NCBI GenBank assembly: GCA_018815325.1
Contig: JAHIYE010000014.1
Location: forward strand, 229,439-293,438
Direction: 5' to 3'
Length of the DNA stretch: 64,000 bases
Source of the DNA: Gammaproteobacteria bacterium
GTDB lineage: Bacteria > Pseudomonadota > Gammaproteobacteria > Burkholderiales > Burkholderiaceae_C
Every line of letters starts with the position of its first letter. Positions within the stretch are counted from its first letter, which is position 1. The translations under genes were made by a program, and so were the position numbers. This document shows, in pieces, positions 9,248 through 18,020 of this stretch. The notes below the pieces were generated by a model that ran no database searches, had not been told where the DNA came from, and worked only from the letters and a program-made list of their open reading frames with translations.

Positions 9248-10107
9248 ACCGGCTGGGCATTGTCTTCATGCAGCTACTCGGCCACTTGCCGCTGGCCTGG
9301 GTGCGCGCGCTGGGCTGGCTCCTGGGCTGGGCGCTGTATCTGCTGGCCGTGCCGCGCCGACGTGTGGTGTGGGTCAATCTCGGCCTGTGTTTTCCTTCGA
9401 AGAACCGGGCGCAGATTCGGGCTTTGGCCATCGGCACCTTTGTCCATTTCGCGCAAGCCTGGCTGGACCGGGGCTGGTTGTGGCACGGCTCGCCGGCTTT
9501 GATCCGCAAGCGGCTGCGGCTGACGGGTGAAGTGCATGCCCTCGATGGCGACATGCCCACGGTGATTTTTGCGCCGCACTTTGTCGGGCTGGACGCGGGC
9601 TGGACCGCCTTGACCCAGCAGTTGCCTCGCACCTTTGCCACGATCTACACCAACCAGGCCAATCAAACCATCGATGCCTGGATTCTGGCGGGTCGCAAGC
9701 GCTTCGGGCAGCCTGGACTGTATGGCCGAGTCGCCGGTGTGAAGCCTGTGGTCGCGGCGCTGCGGCGTGGCGAGCCGCTGTATCTGTTGCCGGACATGAA
9801 TTTCGGGCCGGAGGAGTCGGTGTTCGTGCCTTTTTACGGCGTGCCTGCCGCTACCGTGCCGTCCTTGTCGCGTTTTGCCAAGTTGGGCCGCGCTCAGGTG
9901 GTCCCGGTGGTCACGCGCATGACCGCTTCCGGCTATGAGGTGGAGGTAAAGACGCCCTGGCTGGACTTCCCGGGGGAAGACCCGGTGGCTGATACAGCGC
10001 TCATGAACCGGCGTCTGCAAGCCTTGATCGACACCATGCCGGATCAGTATTACTGGGTTCACAAGCGCTTCAAGGACCGCCCTCCCGGTGAGCCACCGGT
10101 TTATTGA
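9244..10107 (+). CDS. LpxL/HtrB-like lysophospholipid acyltransferase 2
   Basis: 287 residues, paralogous to the gene just upstream, with catalytic HX4D in HFVGLD (H112, D117) and the downstream family segment LPDMNFGPEESVFVPFYG. It should add the second late acyl chain to lipid A at the inner membrane. GTG start overlaps the preceding stop (GTGA), implying translational coupling. The gene ends near a 49-bp repeat and converges on a hydrolase gene. Confidence 0.88.
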   Translation: MNRLGIVFMQLLGHLPLAWVRALGWLLGWALYLLAVPRRRVVWVNLGLCFPSKNRAQIRALAIGTFVHFAQAWLDRGWLWHGSPALIRKRLRLTGEVHALDGDMPTVIFAPHFVGLDAGWTALTQQLPRTFATIYTNQANQTIDAWILAGRKRFGQPGLYGRVAGVKPVVAALRRGEPLYLLPDMNFGPEESVFVPFYGVPAATVPSLSRFAKLGRAQVVPVVTRMTASGYEVEVKTPWLDFPGEDPVADTALMNRRLQALIDTMPDQYYWVHKRFKDRPPGEPPVY

Positions 10108-10125
10108 GGGTTTTGGTCATTTTGA

Positions 10126-10174
10126 CCTCTGGCCCTTGATGGGTTTGCGCTATGCGCTACTTATTTGATAGCAA
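10126..10174 (+). repeat. 49-bp dispersed repeat, copy A
   Basis: Begins CCTCTGGCCC (10126-10135) and ends ATAGCAA (10168-10174). A terminal hairpin-like segment GCTAC-N7-ATAGC starts at offset 30. Length and offset are identical in copies at 17960, 29357 and 52085. The last codons and TAG stop (10157-10159) of the minus-strand hydrolase gene lie inside it. Confidence 0.85.
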
Positions 10175-11065
10175 AAAATCTTCCAGATACTGCATCACGA
10201 GCACAGGCTGTTCATGCACGATCCAGTGGCTGGCATTCGGGACGGTCTTCAATGTCAGCTGGCTGACGTAAGCATCAAGCCCATCCACCAGGGCGGGTGG
10301 TAGCGCGATGTCGTCCAGCGCCCAGATCACGAGGGTGGGCACATCGACGGTCAACATCTCACGTGGCAACTCGACATTGGCCGCAGCAGGGTCGTCGGCG
10401 CGGGGGGGGCGCAACGGCGAAGCCCGGTAATAGTTGCAGCCGCCCGTGAGGCCGGCGCGCCAGACTTCCCGGTACTGGTCCTTGACCTCTTCGGTCAGCC
10501 AGCTGGAGTTGCCCATGTTGCTGAAGAAAGGCCACAGGCGCTTGAAGTCGCTGGCGCTGAGCTGCTGCTCGGCGTCCGGACGGATCAGAAAGTTCATGTA
10601 AGCGCTGGCGGCCTGCTGTTGCGGGCTGTGTTTGAGCTCGCGCAAGAAGGTGCCCGGATGCGGCGAGTTGATGATGGCCAGGCGCTTAATCAACTGTGGC
10701 CGTTGGTTGGCCAGATTCCAGGCCACGGCGCCACCCCAGTCATGGGCCACGAGGCAGGCCAGCTGCCCGCCCTGATTTTCGGCCTCGATGGCGATCAGTG
10801 CGGCAATGTCCTGCACCAGATGCTTGGGGCGGTAGGCGCTCACATCCGTCGGTGAACTGGATTTTTCAAAACCACGCAAATTGGGTGCAATGCATCGGTA
10901 GCCACCGTGCTCCGCTTGCGAAAAATGCGCCAGCAGGGTGTCCCAGACGAAAGCGGCTTCGGGGAAGCCATGCAAAAAGATGAGGACGGGCCGTCCGCGC
11001 TGGCCTGCCGCCCTGCAGCTCAGGGTGATGCCGTGGGGCAGGGGCTGCAGATAGGTCTCGATCAT
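10157..11065 (-). CDS. Alpha/beta hydrolase, epoxide hydrolase-like
   Basis: 302 residues. Oxyanion motif HGFPE (32-36), nucleophile elbow AHDWGGA with Asp109 as likely nucleophile, acid Asp251 or Asp252 (WALDDIALP) and His280 (NASHWIVHEQP). An Asp nucleophile points to the epoxide hydrolase or haloalkane/haloacetate dehalogenase branch; substrate unknown. MIETYLQPLPHG at 11065 is the natural start, 24 bp after the engB stop, so co-transcription is likely. Its final residues (LLSNK) and stop are encoded by repeat copy A, suggesting the original C-terminus was replaced or trimmed. Confidence 0.85.
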   Translation of the reverse strand: MIETYLQPLPHGITLSCRAAGQRGRPVLIFLHGFPEAAFVWDTLLAHFSQAEHGGYRCIAPNLRGFEKSSSPTDVSAYRPKHLVQDIAALIAIEAENQGGQLACLVAHDWGGAVAWNLANQRPQLIKRLAIINSPHPGTFLRELKHSPQQQAASAYMNFLIRPDAEQQLSASDFKRLWPFFSNMGNSSWLTEEVKDQYREVWRAGLTGGCNYYRASPLRPPRADDPAAANVELPREMLTVDVPTLVIWALDDIALPPALVDGLDAYVSQLTLKTVPNASHWIVHEQPVLVMQYLEDFLLSNK

Positions 11066-11088
11066 GGGCTGGCTGCCTGAAGGGTGAA

Positions 11089-11865
11089 TCAATCCGCGTG
11101 TGGGGTGTCGTTTGCCTGGGAGTTTGGCGCTGCGGCTGCTGCATCGCTGGCCGCGGCATCCATGACGCCAGAGTCGGCCTCGGGGTGTGCCCATTGCCAC
11201 AACAGTTCGGCAATGTCGTCTATCCCTATTCGCTTGGGGGCGGAGAACAGGCGGACCTCACCGCCGCCGGCCTGCAGCTTCATGATGGCAAGTGCCTTGG
11301 TGGCCTCGGCACGTGTGAGCTTGTCGGCTTTGGTCAGGATGACGAGGAATTTCAGGCCCTCCTCCACCCGGGGGCGGATGACTTCGAGCAGGATTTCATC
11401 GAGCTCCGTCAGACCATGGCGCGGGTCGCACATCAGCACGATGCCCTTGAGGTTTTCACGCGTGACGAGGTAATTGGCCATCACCTGCTGCCAGCGGATC
11501 TTGTCCTGCCTGGGCACCGCGGCATAGCCATAACCCGGCAAGTCGGTCAGCACGGCATCGGTCACACCCTGTTTTCCCAGACTGAACAGGTTGATGTGTT
11601 GGGTGCGCCCCGGCTTTTTGGAGGCAAAAGCCAGTTGCTTTTGCTGCGTCAGGATGTTGATACAGGTGGATTTGCCCGCGTTGGAGCGCCCGACGAAGGC
11701 AATTTCGGGGACATCGAGGGCCGGCAAAAAGTGAAGTTCCGGCGCGGTTGTGAGGAATTTGGCTGTGTGCAGCCAGCCCAGCGCCACGGTGGCAGCCGCG
11801 CTGGACTTGGCGGCGGACGTGCTGCGGGAGGGGCGTGTTACCGCTGGCGGGAGCTTGGTGGTCAT
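11089..11865 (-). CDS. engB: Ribosome biogenesis GTPase YihA/YsxC (EngB)
   Basis: 258 residues. Essential-type GTPase acting on the large ribosomal subunit. G1 is GRSNAGKS (59-66), the G2 region KKPGRTQ, G3 DLPGYGYA and G4 TKADKL. The N-terminus carries about 40 extra residues and the C-terminus an alanine-rich tail after the conserved domain; both are low-complexity. It is divergent from the cytochrome c4 gene across a 71-bp gap. Confidence 0.95.
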   Translation of the reverse strand: MTTKLPPAVTRPSRSTSAAKSSAAATVALGWLHTAKFLTTAPELHFLPALDVPEIAFVGRSNAGKSTCINILTQQKQLAFASKKPGRTQHINLFSLGKQGVTDAVLTDLPGYGYAAVPRQDKIRWQQVMANYLVTRENLKGIVLMCDPRHGLTELDEILLEVIRPRVEEGLKFLVILTKADKLTRAEATKALAIMKLQAGGGEVRLFSAPKRIGIDDIAELLWQWAHPEADSGVMDAAASDAAAAAPNSQANDTPHAD

Positions 11866-11936
11866 TGATTTGGATGGGAAACCTGGAGCATCATTGTAGA
11901 ATCATGTAGTTTTGCTCACATGACACGTCCTCGCAT

Positions 11937-12575
11937 ATGAAGTTAATCGCACACTTGTTCCTGGCTGCCGCACTGGCAGCTTCCGCTTTTTCAGCCTTTG
12001 CGGAGGAAGCCAAGGCAGACCCGGCCAAAGTCGCCAAGCCAGATCTTGTCAAAGGCGAAGCTGCCTTTACCGCAGTCTGTGCGGCCTGCCATGGGGCAGA
12101 TGGCAACTCCGGCACACCGGTCAATCCCAAACTGGCCCAGCAGCACCCTGTCTACCTCGTCAAGCAGTTGCAGGAGTTCAAATCGGGCAAGCGCAACAAC
12201 GCCATCATGAAGGGCTTTGCTTCTGCACTGAGCGATGAGGACATGAAGAACATTGCTTACTGGGTCAGCAGCAAGAAGGCCAAACCCGGGTTTTCGAAGG
12301 ACAAGGAACTGGTCGCTCTAGGCGAGCGCATCTACCGCGGCGGCATTGCTGACCGTCAGATCGCCGCCTGTGCGGGTTGCCACAGCCCCAATGGGGCCGG
12401 CATTCCTGCTCAGTACCCCCGACTGAGCGGCCAGCATGCGGATTACACCGAAGCCCAGTTGAAGACTTTCCGTGACGGTGTTCGCATGAACAGCCTGCCC
12501 ATGGCCCAGGTCGCCGCCAAGCTCAATGACCGCGAGATCAAGGCGGTAGCAGACTACATCGCTGGCCTGCGTTGA
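11937..12575 (+). CDS. Diheme cytochrome c4
   Basis: 212 residues with a signal peptide (about 1-22, cut after AFA). Two class I heme domains carry CAACH (48-52) and CAGCH (145-149). Periplasmic electron carrier, usually from the bc1 complex to a terminal oxidase. It lies upstream of resB-ccsA, the cytochrome c maturation pair that would attach its hemes. An extended -10-like TGTAGAAT occurs about 11892-11899 in the short divergent gap. Confidence 0.95.
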   Translation: MKLIAHLFLAAALAASAFSAFAEEAKADPAKVAKPDLVKGEAAFTAVCAACHGADGNSGTPVNPKLAQQHPVYLVKQLQEFKSGKRNNAIMKGFASALSDEDMKNIAYWVSSKKAKPGFSKDKELVALGERIYRGGIADRQIAACAGCHSPNGAGIPAQYPRLSGQHADYTEAQLKTFRDGVRMNSLPMAQVAAKLNDREIKAVADYIAGLR

Positions 12576-12583
12576 ATACACCT

Positions 12584-12612
12584 GGTTTTGCCTGGGTAAA
12601 GCCGGCAAAACC
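12584..12612 (+). other. Hairpin just after the cytochrome c4 stop
   Basis: GGTTTTGCC (12584-12592) and GGCAAAACC (12604-12612) form a perfect 9-bp stem with an 11-base loop, 8 bases after the stop codon. No T-tract follows, so it may protect the mRNA 3' end or be a weak terminator. Confidence 0.55.
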
Positions 12613-12639
12613 AACAGGACCGGAATAATTCGGGAGACA

Positions 12640-12693
12640 ATGGATATTCCGTGCGATTCGACGGAACCTTCCTGCCGAAGAACCACTCCCTGA
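12640..12693 (+). CDS. Possible 17-residue ORF before the resB terminator
   Basis: ATG 12640 is preceded by GGGAG (12632-12636, spacing short) and reads 17 codons (MDIPCDSTEPSCRRTTP) to TGA at 12691-12693. A strong terminator begins one base later. The layout resembles a leader peptide with an attenuator, or a small-RNA region with a chance ORF. No homology can be judged by eye. Confidence 0.25.
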   Translation: MDIPCDSTEPSCRRTTP

Positions 12694-12694
12694 C

Positions 12695-12728
12695 AAGGCG
12701 GGTCTTTTTGTGAAGGCCCGCCTTTTTT
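12695..12728 (+). terminator. Rho-independent terminator upstream of resB
   Basis: AAGGCGGGTC (12695-12704) pairs with GGCCCGCCTT (12715-12724) with one G:U, a 10-base loop, and a run of six T. It lies 120 bp after cytochrome c4 and 32 bp before resB, so it either ends an RNA begun upstream or acts on resB transcription. Confidence 0.85.
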
Positions 12729-12759
12729 GTCTTTTATATCAGTCCATCAGAATTGACGC

Positions 12760-14874
12760 ATGACAGTATCCACGCAAGGCCTTGAACTCAAGTCAGCCTC
12801 TCGCCCCGTTAAGGCTGCGGTTGAGTTGCTGTCATCGATGCGTTTCTCGATCTCGCTGCTGACGGTCATCTGCATCGCCTCAGTCATCGGCACGGTGCTC
12901 AAGCAGCACGAGCCCCTGAACAACTACATCAACCAGTTTGGCCCTTTTTGGGCCGAGGTGTTCGGTGCGGTCAATCTTTACTCGGTCTACAGTGCCTGGT
13001 GGTTCCTGCTGATCCTGGCCTTTCTGGTGACCAGCACGTCGCTCTGTATTGCCCGCAATACGCCCAAAATCCTGGTGGACCTGAAGTCCTACAAGGAAAA
13101 CATTCGCGAACAAAGCCTCAAGGCTTTTGGTCACCGTGCTGAAAACCTGCTGGAGGAGATGCCGGATGCAGCTGCCAAGCGCATAGGCCAGATGCTCAGC
13201 GGTGGTGGCTGGAAAGTGCGGCTTCAGCAGCGCGAGACTTCCGCTGGGCCCGGCTGGATGGTGGCGGCCAAGACGGGCGCGGCCAACAAGATCGGCTATC
13301 TGGCCGCGCACAGTGCGATTGTGCTGGTTTGTCTGGGGGGGCTGCTTGATGGTGACCTGATCGTGCGAGCGCAAATGCTGTTCAATGGCAAAACGCCCTA
13401 CACCGGTGGCGGCATGATTGCCGATGTCAAGCCGGAGCACCGGCTCGGCGAGAACAACCCCACGTTTCGCGGCAACCTGCTGGTGGCCGAAGGCACGCAG
13501 TCGAGCACAGCGATCCTGAACCAGTCCGATGGCGTGTTGCTGCAGGACCTGCCGTTTGCAATCGAGCTCAAGAAGTTCATTGTGGAGTACTACTCCACCG
13601 GCATGCCCAAGCTGTTTGCCAGCGACATCATCATCCATGACAAGGACACGGGTGAAAAAATCCCGGCCCGTGTGGAAGTTAACCACCCTGCAAGCTACAA
13701 GGGGGTCGAGATCTACCAGTCGAGTTTTGATGATGGTGGCTCCAAGGTCCGCCTTAAAGCCATCGCGATGAACGCGAATACCCGCCCCTTCGAGATTGAG
13801 GGGGTGATTGGTGGCTCGTCCCAACTGACCAACGGCAACGAGAAACTCACGCTGGAGTTCACCGGTTTGCGCGTGATCAACGTCGAGAATTTTTCCGATG
13901 TGGGGACGTCTGCCGTGGATGTGCGCAAGGTTGATTTGCGCGAATCCATCGACAACCGTATGGGTGCTGCCAACAAGACCGCCACCAAGAAGGAGTTGCG
14001 CAACGTGGGCCCTAGCATCTCGTACAAGCTGCGCGATGCTTCCGGCCAGGCTCGTGAATTCAATAACTACATGCTGCCCGTGGACATGGGAGATGGTGCG
14101 CCAGTTTTCCTCATGGGCTTGCGAGATGTCCCCAGTGAGCCCTTCCGTTACCTGCGTGTGCCGGCTGACGACAAAGGGGGGCTGGATGGCTTCTTCCGCT
14201 TGAAGACGGCGCTGGAGTCGCCCTTCATGCGTGATCTTGCGGTGCGCCGCTATGTGGCGAAGGCGGTTGACCCCTCCCGTTCGGAGATGGTGCAGCAGCT
14301 GACAGCCTCCGCCACGCGTGCCCTGGGGCTTTTTGCTGGGGCAGAAGCAGCGCCAGGCGGCAAGGCCCTGGGTGGTCTGCAGGCCGTGGCTGATTTCATG
14401 GAAACCAATGTACCCGAGAATGAACGCGCCAGGGCTGGTGAAGTGCTTGTGCGCATCCTCAACGGTCTGCTCTATGAGTTGCTGCAACTCTCGCGAGAGC
14501 GCATCAACCTGCCGCCACTGGAGCCCGGCGAAAAAACACAGGCTTTCATGACGCAGGCGGTGCTCGGGCTCAGCGACGCACAGGTGTACCCTGCACCCAT
14601 GGTGTTTGAACTGGCGGATTTCACGCAGGTGCAAGCCAGCGTGTTCCAGGTGGCTCGTGCGCCCGGAAAGACCATCGTGTACCTGGGCTGTGCGCTGCTG
14701 ATCCTGGGGGTGTTTGCGATGCTTTACATACGCGAGCGGCGCATCTGGGTCTGGCTGGCACCACAAGATGGCAAGACGCAGGCAACCATGGCCTTGTCGA
14801 CCAACCGCAAGACCATGGATGGTGACCGTGAATTTGAGCAACTCAGCGAAAAACTGATTGGTGCGAAGGAGTAA
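12760..14874 (+). CDS. resB: Cytochrome c biogenesis protein ResB (Ccs1)
   Basis: 704 residues. Partner of CcsA in system II heme ligation. Membrane segments lie near 28-47, 83-101 and 187-205, then a large periplasmic domain, then a last helix about 630-650 (IVYLGCALLILGVFAML). Length is normal for proteobacterial ResB. The ATG sits just after the terminator at 12695, and the ccsA start follows 4 bp after the stop, so the two are one operon. Confidence 0.93.
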   Translation: MTVSTQGLELKSASRPVKAAVELLSSMRFSISLLTVICIASVIGTVLKQHEPLNNYINQFGPFWAEVFGAVNLYSVYSAWWFLLILAFLVTSTSLCIARNTPKILVDLKSYKENIREQSLKAFGHRAENLLEEMPDAAAKRIGQMLSGGGWKVRLQQRETSAGPGWMVAAKTGAANKIGYLAAHSAIVLVCLGGLLDGDLIVRAQMLFNGKTPYTGGGMIADVKPEHRLGENNPTFRGNLLVAEGTQSSTAILNQSDGVLLQDLPFAIELKKFIVEYYSTGMPKLFASDIIIHDKDTGEKIPARVEVNHPASYKGVEIYQSSFDDGGSKVRLKAIAMNANTRPFEIEGVIGGSSQLTNGNEKLTLEFTGLRVINVENFSDVGTSAVDVRKVDLRESIDNRMGAANKTATKKELRNVGPSISYKLRDASGQAREFNNYMLPVDMGDGAPVFLMGLRDVPSEPFRYLRVPADDKGGLDGFFRLKTALESPFMRDLAVRRYVAKAVDPSRSEMVQQLTASATRALGLFAGAEAAPGGKALGGLQAVADFMETNVPENERARAGEVLVRILNGLLYELLQLSRERINLPPLEPGEKTQAFMTQAVLGLSDAQVYPAPMVFELADFTQVQASVFQVARAPGKTIVYLGCALLILGVFAMLYIRERRIWVWLAPQDGKTQATMALSTNRKTMDGDREFEQLSEKLIGAKE

Positions 14875-14878
14875 TCAC

Positions 14879-16207
14879 ATGAATACAAGCACGACGATGA
14901 CAACAATGACCTTGCACGAAAACTACTTCGGCAAGCGCAACTGGCTCGACTGGCTGTTCGCTGCACTGGTGGTGGCGGGCGGGCTGTTTGCTTTTTCACG
15001 CTACAGCCAGGCGATGGATGTGTACGAAAAAGGCATTCTCCTGGGTGCGGTGCCAGCTGCCATTGCGCTGGGCTGGTTCTGGCGTCCCCTGCGGGTGCTC
15101 ATGGCGCTGGTGGCCGTTTTCTCCCTGATCGGCATCATGTCCTACCAGGGCAGTCTGGCCAATGCAGAAAAGGTGTTCTGGCTCAAGTACTTCCTCTCCA
15201 GCCAGTCGGCCATCCTCTGGATGAGCATGCTGTTTTTCATGAGTACCGCGTTTTACTGGCTGGGCATGTTCTCGCGCGATCAGAGCGCCACGATGGAGAT
15301 GATAGGCTCGCGTCTGGCCTGGGTGGCTGTGGGCATGGCCCTGACCGGCACCATGGTGCGCTGGTATGAAAGCTATCTGCTGGGTGCAGATATCGGTCAC
15401 ATCCCCGTCAGCAACCTGTACGAGGTGTTCGTGCTGTTTTGCTGGCTGACGGCGGCCTTTTACCTCTACTTCGAAGCCCAGTACAAAACGCGTGCGCTCG
15501 GCTCGTTCGTGATGCTCGTGGTCAGTGCTGCCGTGGGCTTTCTGCTCTGGTACACGGTGGTGCGTGAGGCGCACGAGATCCAGCCGCTGGTGCCGGCGCT
15601 CAAGAGCTGGTGGATGAAGCTGCATGTGCCCGCCAATTTCATTGGCTACGGCACGTTCGCCCTCGCGGCCATGGTGTCGTTTGCCTACCTCATCAAGCAA
15701 CAGGCCACGGAAACCCGCTGGTACAAGCTCACCCCGCTGTGGCTGCTCGGCATTGTGCTGTGCTTCGAGCCCATCGTGTTTCGCAACACCACGTCTCAGG
15801 CGGGAGGCAGTTACTGGGCGGTTTACTTCGGCATCTCGGCACTGATCGTGGCGGGCATCCTGTTCGGACGCAAGCGCATCGCGGCCCGTCTGCCGGCACT
15901 CGAAGTGCTTGATGACGTCATGTACAAATCCATTGCCGTGGGATTTGCCTTCTTCACCATCGCGACGGTTCTGGGCGCACTTTGGGCGGCCGAGGCCTGG
16001 GGTGGCTACTGGAGCTGGGACCCGAAAGAGACCTGGGCCTTGATTGTCTGGCTCAATTACGCAGCCTGGCTTCATATGCGCCTCATGAAGGGGCTGCGTG
16101 GCACCGTGGCGGCATGGTGGGCGCTGGGTGGTCTGGCAGTGACCACCTTTGCCTTCCTGGGTGTCAACATGTTCCTCAGCGGTTTGCACAGCTACGGCAC
16201 GCTTTGA
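14879..16207 (+). CDS. ccsA: Cytochrome c biogenesis protein CcsA (ResC/CcsB)
   Basis: 442 residues, polytopic. Carries the tryptophan-rich heme-handling motif WGGYWSWDPKE (374-384) flanked by candidate heme-ligand histidines (KLHV, His249; WLHMRL near 400). It exports and presents heme for attachment to CXXCH apocytochromes with ResB. MNTSTTMTTM at 14879 is used because the frame upstream overlaps resB. Substrates in this window include cytochrome c4 and the expected cytochrome c1 beyond the right edge. Confidence 0.93.
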   Translation: MNTSTTMTTMTLHENYFGKRNWLDWLFAALVVAGGLFAFSRYSQAMDVYEKGILLGAVPAAIALGWFWRPLRVLMALVAVFSLIGIMSYQGSLANAEKVFWLKYFLSSQSAILWMSMLFFMSTAFYWLGMFSRDQSATMEMIGSRLAWVAVGMALTGTMVRWYESYLLGADIGHIPVSNLYEVFVLFCWLTAAFYLYFEAQYKTRALGSFVMLVVSAAVGFLLWYTVVREAHEIQPLVPALKSWWMKLHVPANFIGYGTFALAAMVSFAYLIKQQATETRWYKLTPLWLLGIVLCFEPIVFRNTTSQAGGSYWAVYFGISALIVAGILFGRKRIAARLPALEVLDDVMYKSIAVGFAFFTIATVLGALWAAEAWGGYWSWDPKETWALIVWLNYAAWLHMRLMKGLRGTVAAWWALGGLAVTTFAFLGVNMFLSGLHSYGTL

Positions 16208-16245
16208 GGAACTTTGTAAGAATGGGGCTGCTCCCACGACCAAGC

Positions 16246-16266
16246 TTTAAACATTGACGGTTTAAA
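16246..16266. repeat. Inverted repeat upstream of msrP
   Basis: TTTAAAC (16246-16252), seven bases, GTTTAAA (16260-16266). It lies 13 bp before the msrP ATG and next to its AAGGAC ribosome binding site. It could be an operator or a hairpin that affects initiation; no known regulator site is recognised. Confidence 0.5.
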
Positions 16267-16279
16267 CAAGGACAGCACC

Positions 16280-17275
16280 ATGCTTATCAAGACCAGTTCC
16301 AGTGGCTTCATCCATCCAGTCCCCAGCGAGATCACGCCCCCCTCGATTTATCAGAGTCGGCGTGATCTGATCAAACTCATGGCTTCGGGTGCGGCTGGCG
16401 CCGCCATGGTTTCATGGGCAGCACGTGATGCCAGGGCTTCGGTCGAGCGTCCCGGCAAGCTGGCTGTCTTGTCAGGCATGCCGTCTAAGGTGCCGGGTGC
16501 GATGACCATGGAAAAGGTGACCGATTACAAGGATGCTGCGAGCTACAACAACTTCTACGAATTCGGCACCGACAAGTCGGACCCGGCCCGCAATGCCCAC
16601 ACCCTGAAGACCTCACCCTGGAGCGTAGAGGTGGAGGGTTTGGTCAACAAGCCCGGCAAGTACAGTCTGGAAGACCTGTTGAAGCTCAGCCCGATGGAAG
16701 AGCGTATCTACCGCTTGCGCTGCGTCGAAGGATGGTCCATGGTGATTCCCTGGGTGGGCTATTCCCTGGCGGAACTCATCAAGCGCGTGGAACCCCAGGG
16801 CAGCGCCAAGTTTGTGGAATTTGTCACCTTGGCCGACCGCAAAACCATGCCTTATGTTGGTTCGCGGGTGCTCGATTGGCCCTATGTTGAAGGCCTGCGA
16901 CTGGACGAGGCCATGAACCCGCTGGCCCTGCTGGCGTTCGGCATGTATGGCGAGGTGCTGCCCAACCAGAGTGGGGCGCCGGTACGGCTGGTGGTGCCCT
17001 GGAAATATGGCTTCAAGAGCGGCAAAAGTCTTGTCAAGATACGCTTCACCGACAAGCAGCCCGCCACGGCGTGGAACAAGGCCGCCGCCAACGAATACGG
17101 TTTTTATTCCAACGTCAACCCTGACGTGGATCACCCCCGCTGGAGTCAGGCAACCGAGCGGCGCATCGGTGAGGGCGGCTTGTTTGCCAAGCGGCACAAG
17201 ACCCTGTTGTTCAATGGGTATGAAGCCCAGGTGGGCCAGTTGTACGCTGGCATGGACCTCAAGAAATTTTACTGA
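16280..17275 (+). CDS. msrP: Methionine-sulfoxide reductase catalytic subunit MsrP (YedY)
   Basis: 331 residues. Periplasmic molybdopterin enzyme that repairs oxidised methionines. A twin-arginine signal SRRDLIK (26-32) with hydrophobic stretch follows, and Cys148 in [12 protein letters not shown] is the molybdenum ligand. The fold continues to a typical C-terminus (AGMDLKKFY). Export needs TatABC, encoded at 56151-57892. Followed by msrQ, the heme membrane partner. Confidence 0.95.
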   Translation: MLIKTSSSGFIHPVPSEITPPSIYQSRRDLIKLMASGAAGAAMVSWAARDARASVERPGKLAVLSGMPSKVPGAMTMEKVTDYKDAASYNNFYEFGTDKSDPARNAHTLKTSPWSVEVEGLVNKPGKYSLEDLLKLSPMEERIYRLRCVEGWSMVIPWVGYSLAELIKRVEPQGSAKFVEFVTLADRKTMPYVGSRVLDWPYVEGLRLDEAMNPLALLAFGMYGEVLPNQSGAPVRLVVPWKYGFKSGKSLVKIRFTDKQPATAWNKAAANEYGFYSNVNPDVDHPRWSQATERRIGEGGLFAKRHKTLLFNGYEAQVGQLYAGMDLKKFY

Positions 17276-17363
17276 GCACACCGCTGGCTTGCACGGTCGG
17301 ACGGTGAGCATGACGCGGGTCATTGCGCGCGTGCCGTTCTGCAAGCCACGCGTTGAACTAGCC

Positions 17364-17966
17364 ATGAAACTACTGCTTCACCCATTGGCCAAGCCGATGG
17401 TATTTTGCCTGGCGCTATTGCCATTCGCCTGGCTGTTCTATGCGGCAGCCACAGACCAGCTGGGGGCCAATCCCGCCGAAGCCTTGATTCGCTCAACGGG
17501 CGACTGGACGCTGCGGTTCCTCTGCATCGTGCTGGCCGTGACGCCATTGCGCGTGATCAGCAAGACTCCTGCGCTTGCGCGGTTCCGTCGCATGCTGGGG
17601 CTGTTTGTCTACTTCTACGTGCTGATCCACTTTCTGAGCTACAGCTGGCTGGACATGGGCTTCGTTGTGCCGGATATCGCGGCTGACATCGTCAAGCGAC
17701 CCTTCATCCTGGTGGGTTTCACGTCCTTGCTGCTGTTGACACCACTGGCCGCGACTTCATTCAACCGGGCCATCCGTGCGCTGGGTGCGAAGCGCTGGCA
17801 ACTCCTGCACAAGCTGGTGTATGTGGTCGCCGGGCTCGGTCTGCTGCACTTTTTCTGGATGCGGGCAGGCAAGAACAACTTCAACGAAGTATTCGTCTAT
17901 CTGTTCATCCTGGGCAGTTTGCTGGGCTGGCGAGTCTGGCACTTCGGAAATAAAAAGCTTTTCTAG
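17364..17966 (+). CDS. msrQ: Heme-binding membrane subunit MsrQ (YedZ)
   Basis: 200 residues, about five to six helices with conserved histidines (YVLIHFLSYSW, LLHKLVYVVAGLGLLHF). Passes electrons from the quinone pool to MsrP. ATG 17364 gives the usual family N-terminus; an in-frame ATG at 17310 with a GGTGAG upstream is an alternative adding 18 residues. The TAG stop lies within repeat copy D, so the element forms the gene end. Confidence 0.92.
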   Translation: MKLLLHPLAKPMVFCLALLPFAWLFYAAATDQLGANPAEALIRSTGDWTLRFLCIVLAVTPLRVISKTPALARFRRMLGLFVYFYVLIHFLSYSWLDMGFVVPDIAADIVKRPFILVGFTSLLLLTPLAATSFNRAIRALGAKRWQLLHKLVYVVAGLGLLHFFWMRAGKNNFNEVFVYLFILGSLLGWRVWHFGNKKLF

Positions 17967-18008
17967 CCCATGCCTGTAATAGATGGTTTGCTATGCAAAA
18001 AATAGCAA
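17960..18008 (+). repeat. 49-bp dispersed repeat, copy D
   Basis: Starts with the degenerate end TTTCTAGCCC (17960-17969) and ends ATAGCAA (18002-18008), with GCTAT-N7-ATAGC at offset 30. Inner stem TTGCTAT/ATAGCAA is perfect over 7 bp (17988-18008). It contains the msrQ stop and fills most of the gap to the convergent lysA, so it may also act as a 3'-end hairpin. Confidence 0.8.
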
Positions 18009-18020
18009 TATCGATGCTGT

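Noticed and set aside
12576..12759. tRNA gene in the resB upstream gap
   Set aside because: No cloverleaf, no anticodon arm or conserved T-loop in the right place.
12880..14841. 653-codon minus-strand open frame opposite resB
   Set aside because: His/Gln/Arg-rich composition typical of reverse-strand reading of a GC-rich gene; resB is clearly the real gene.
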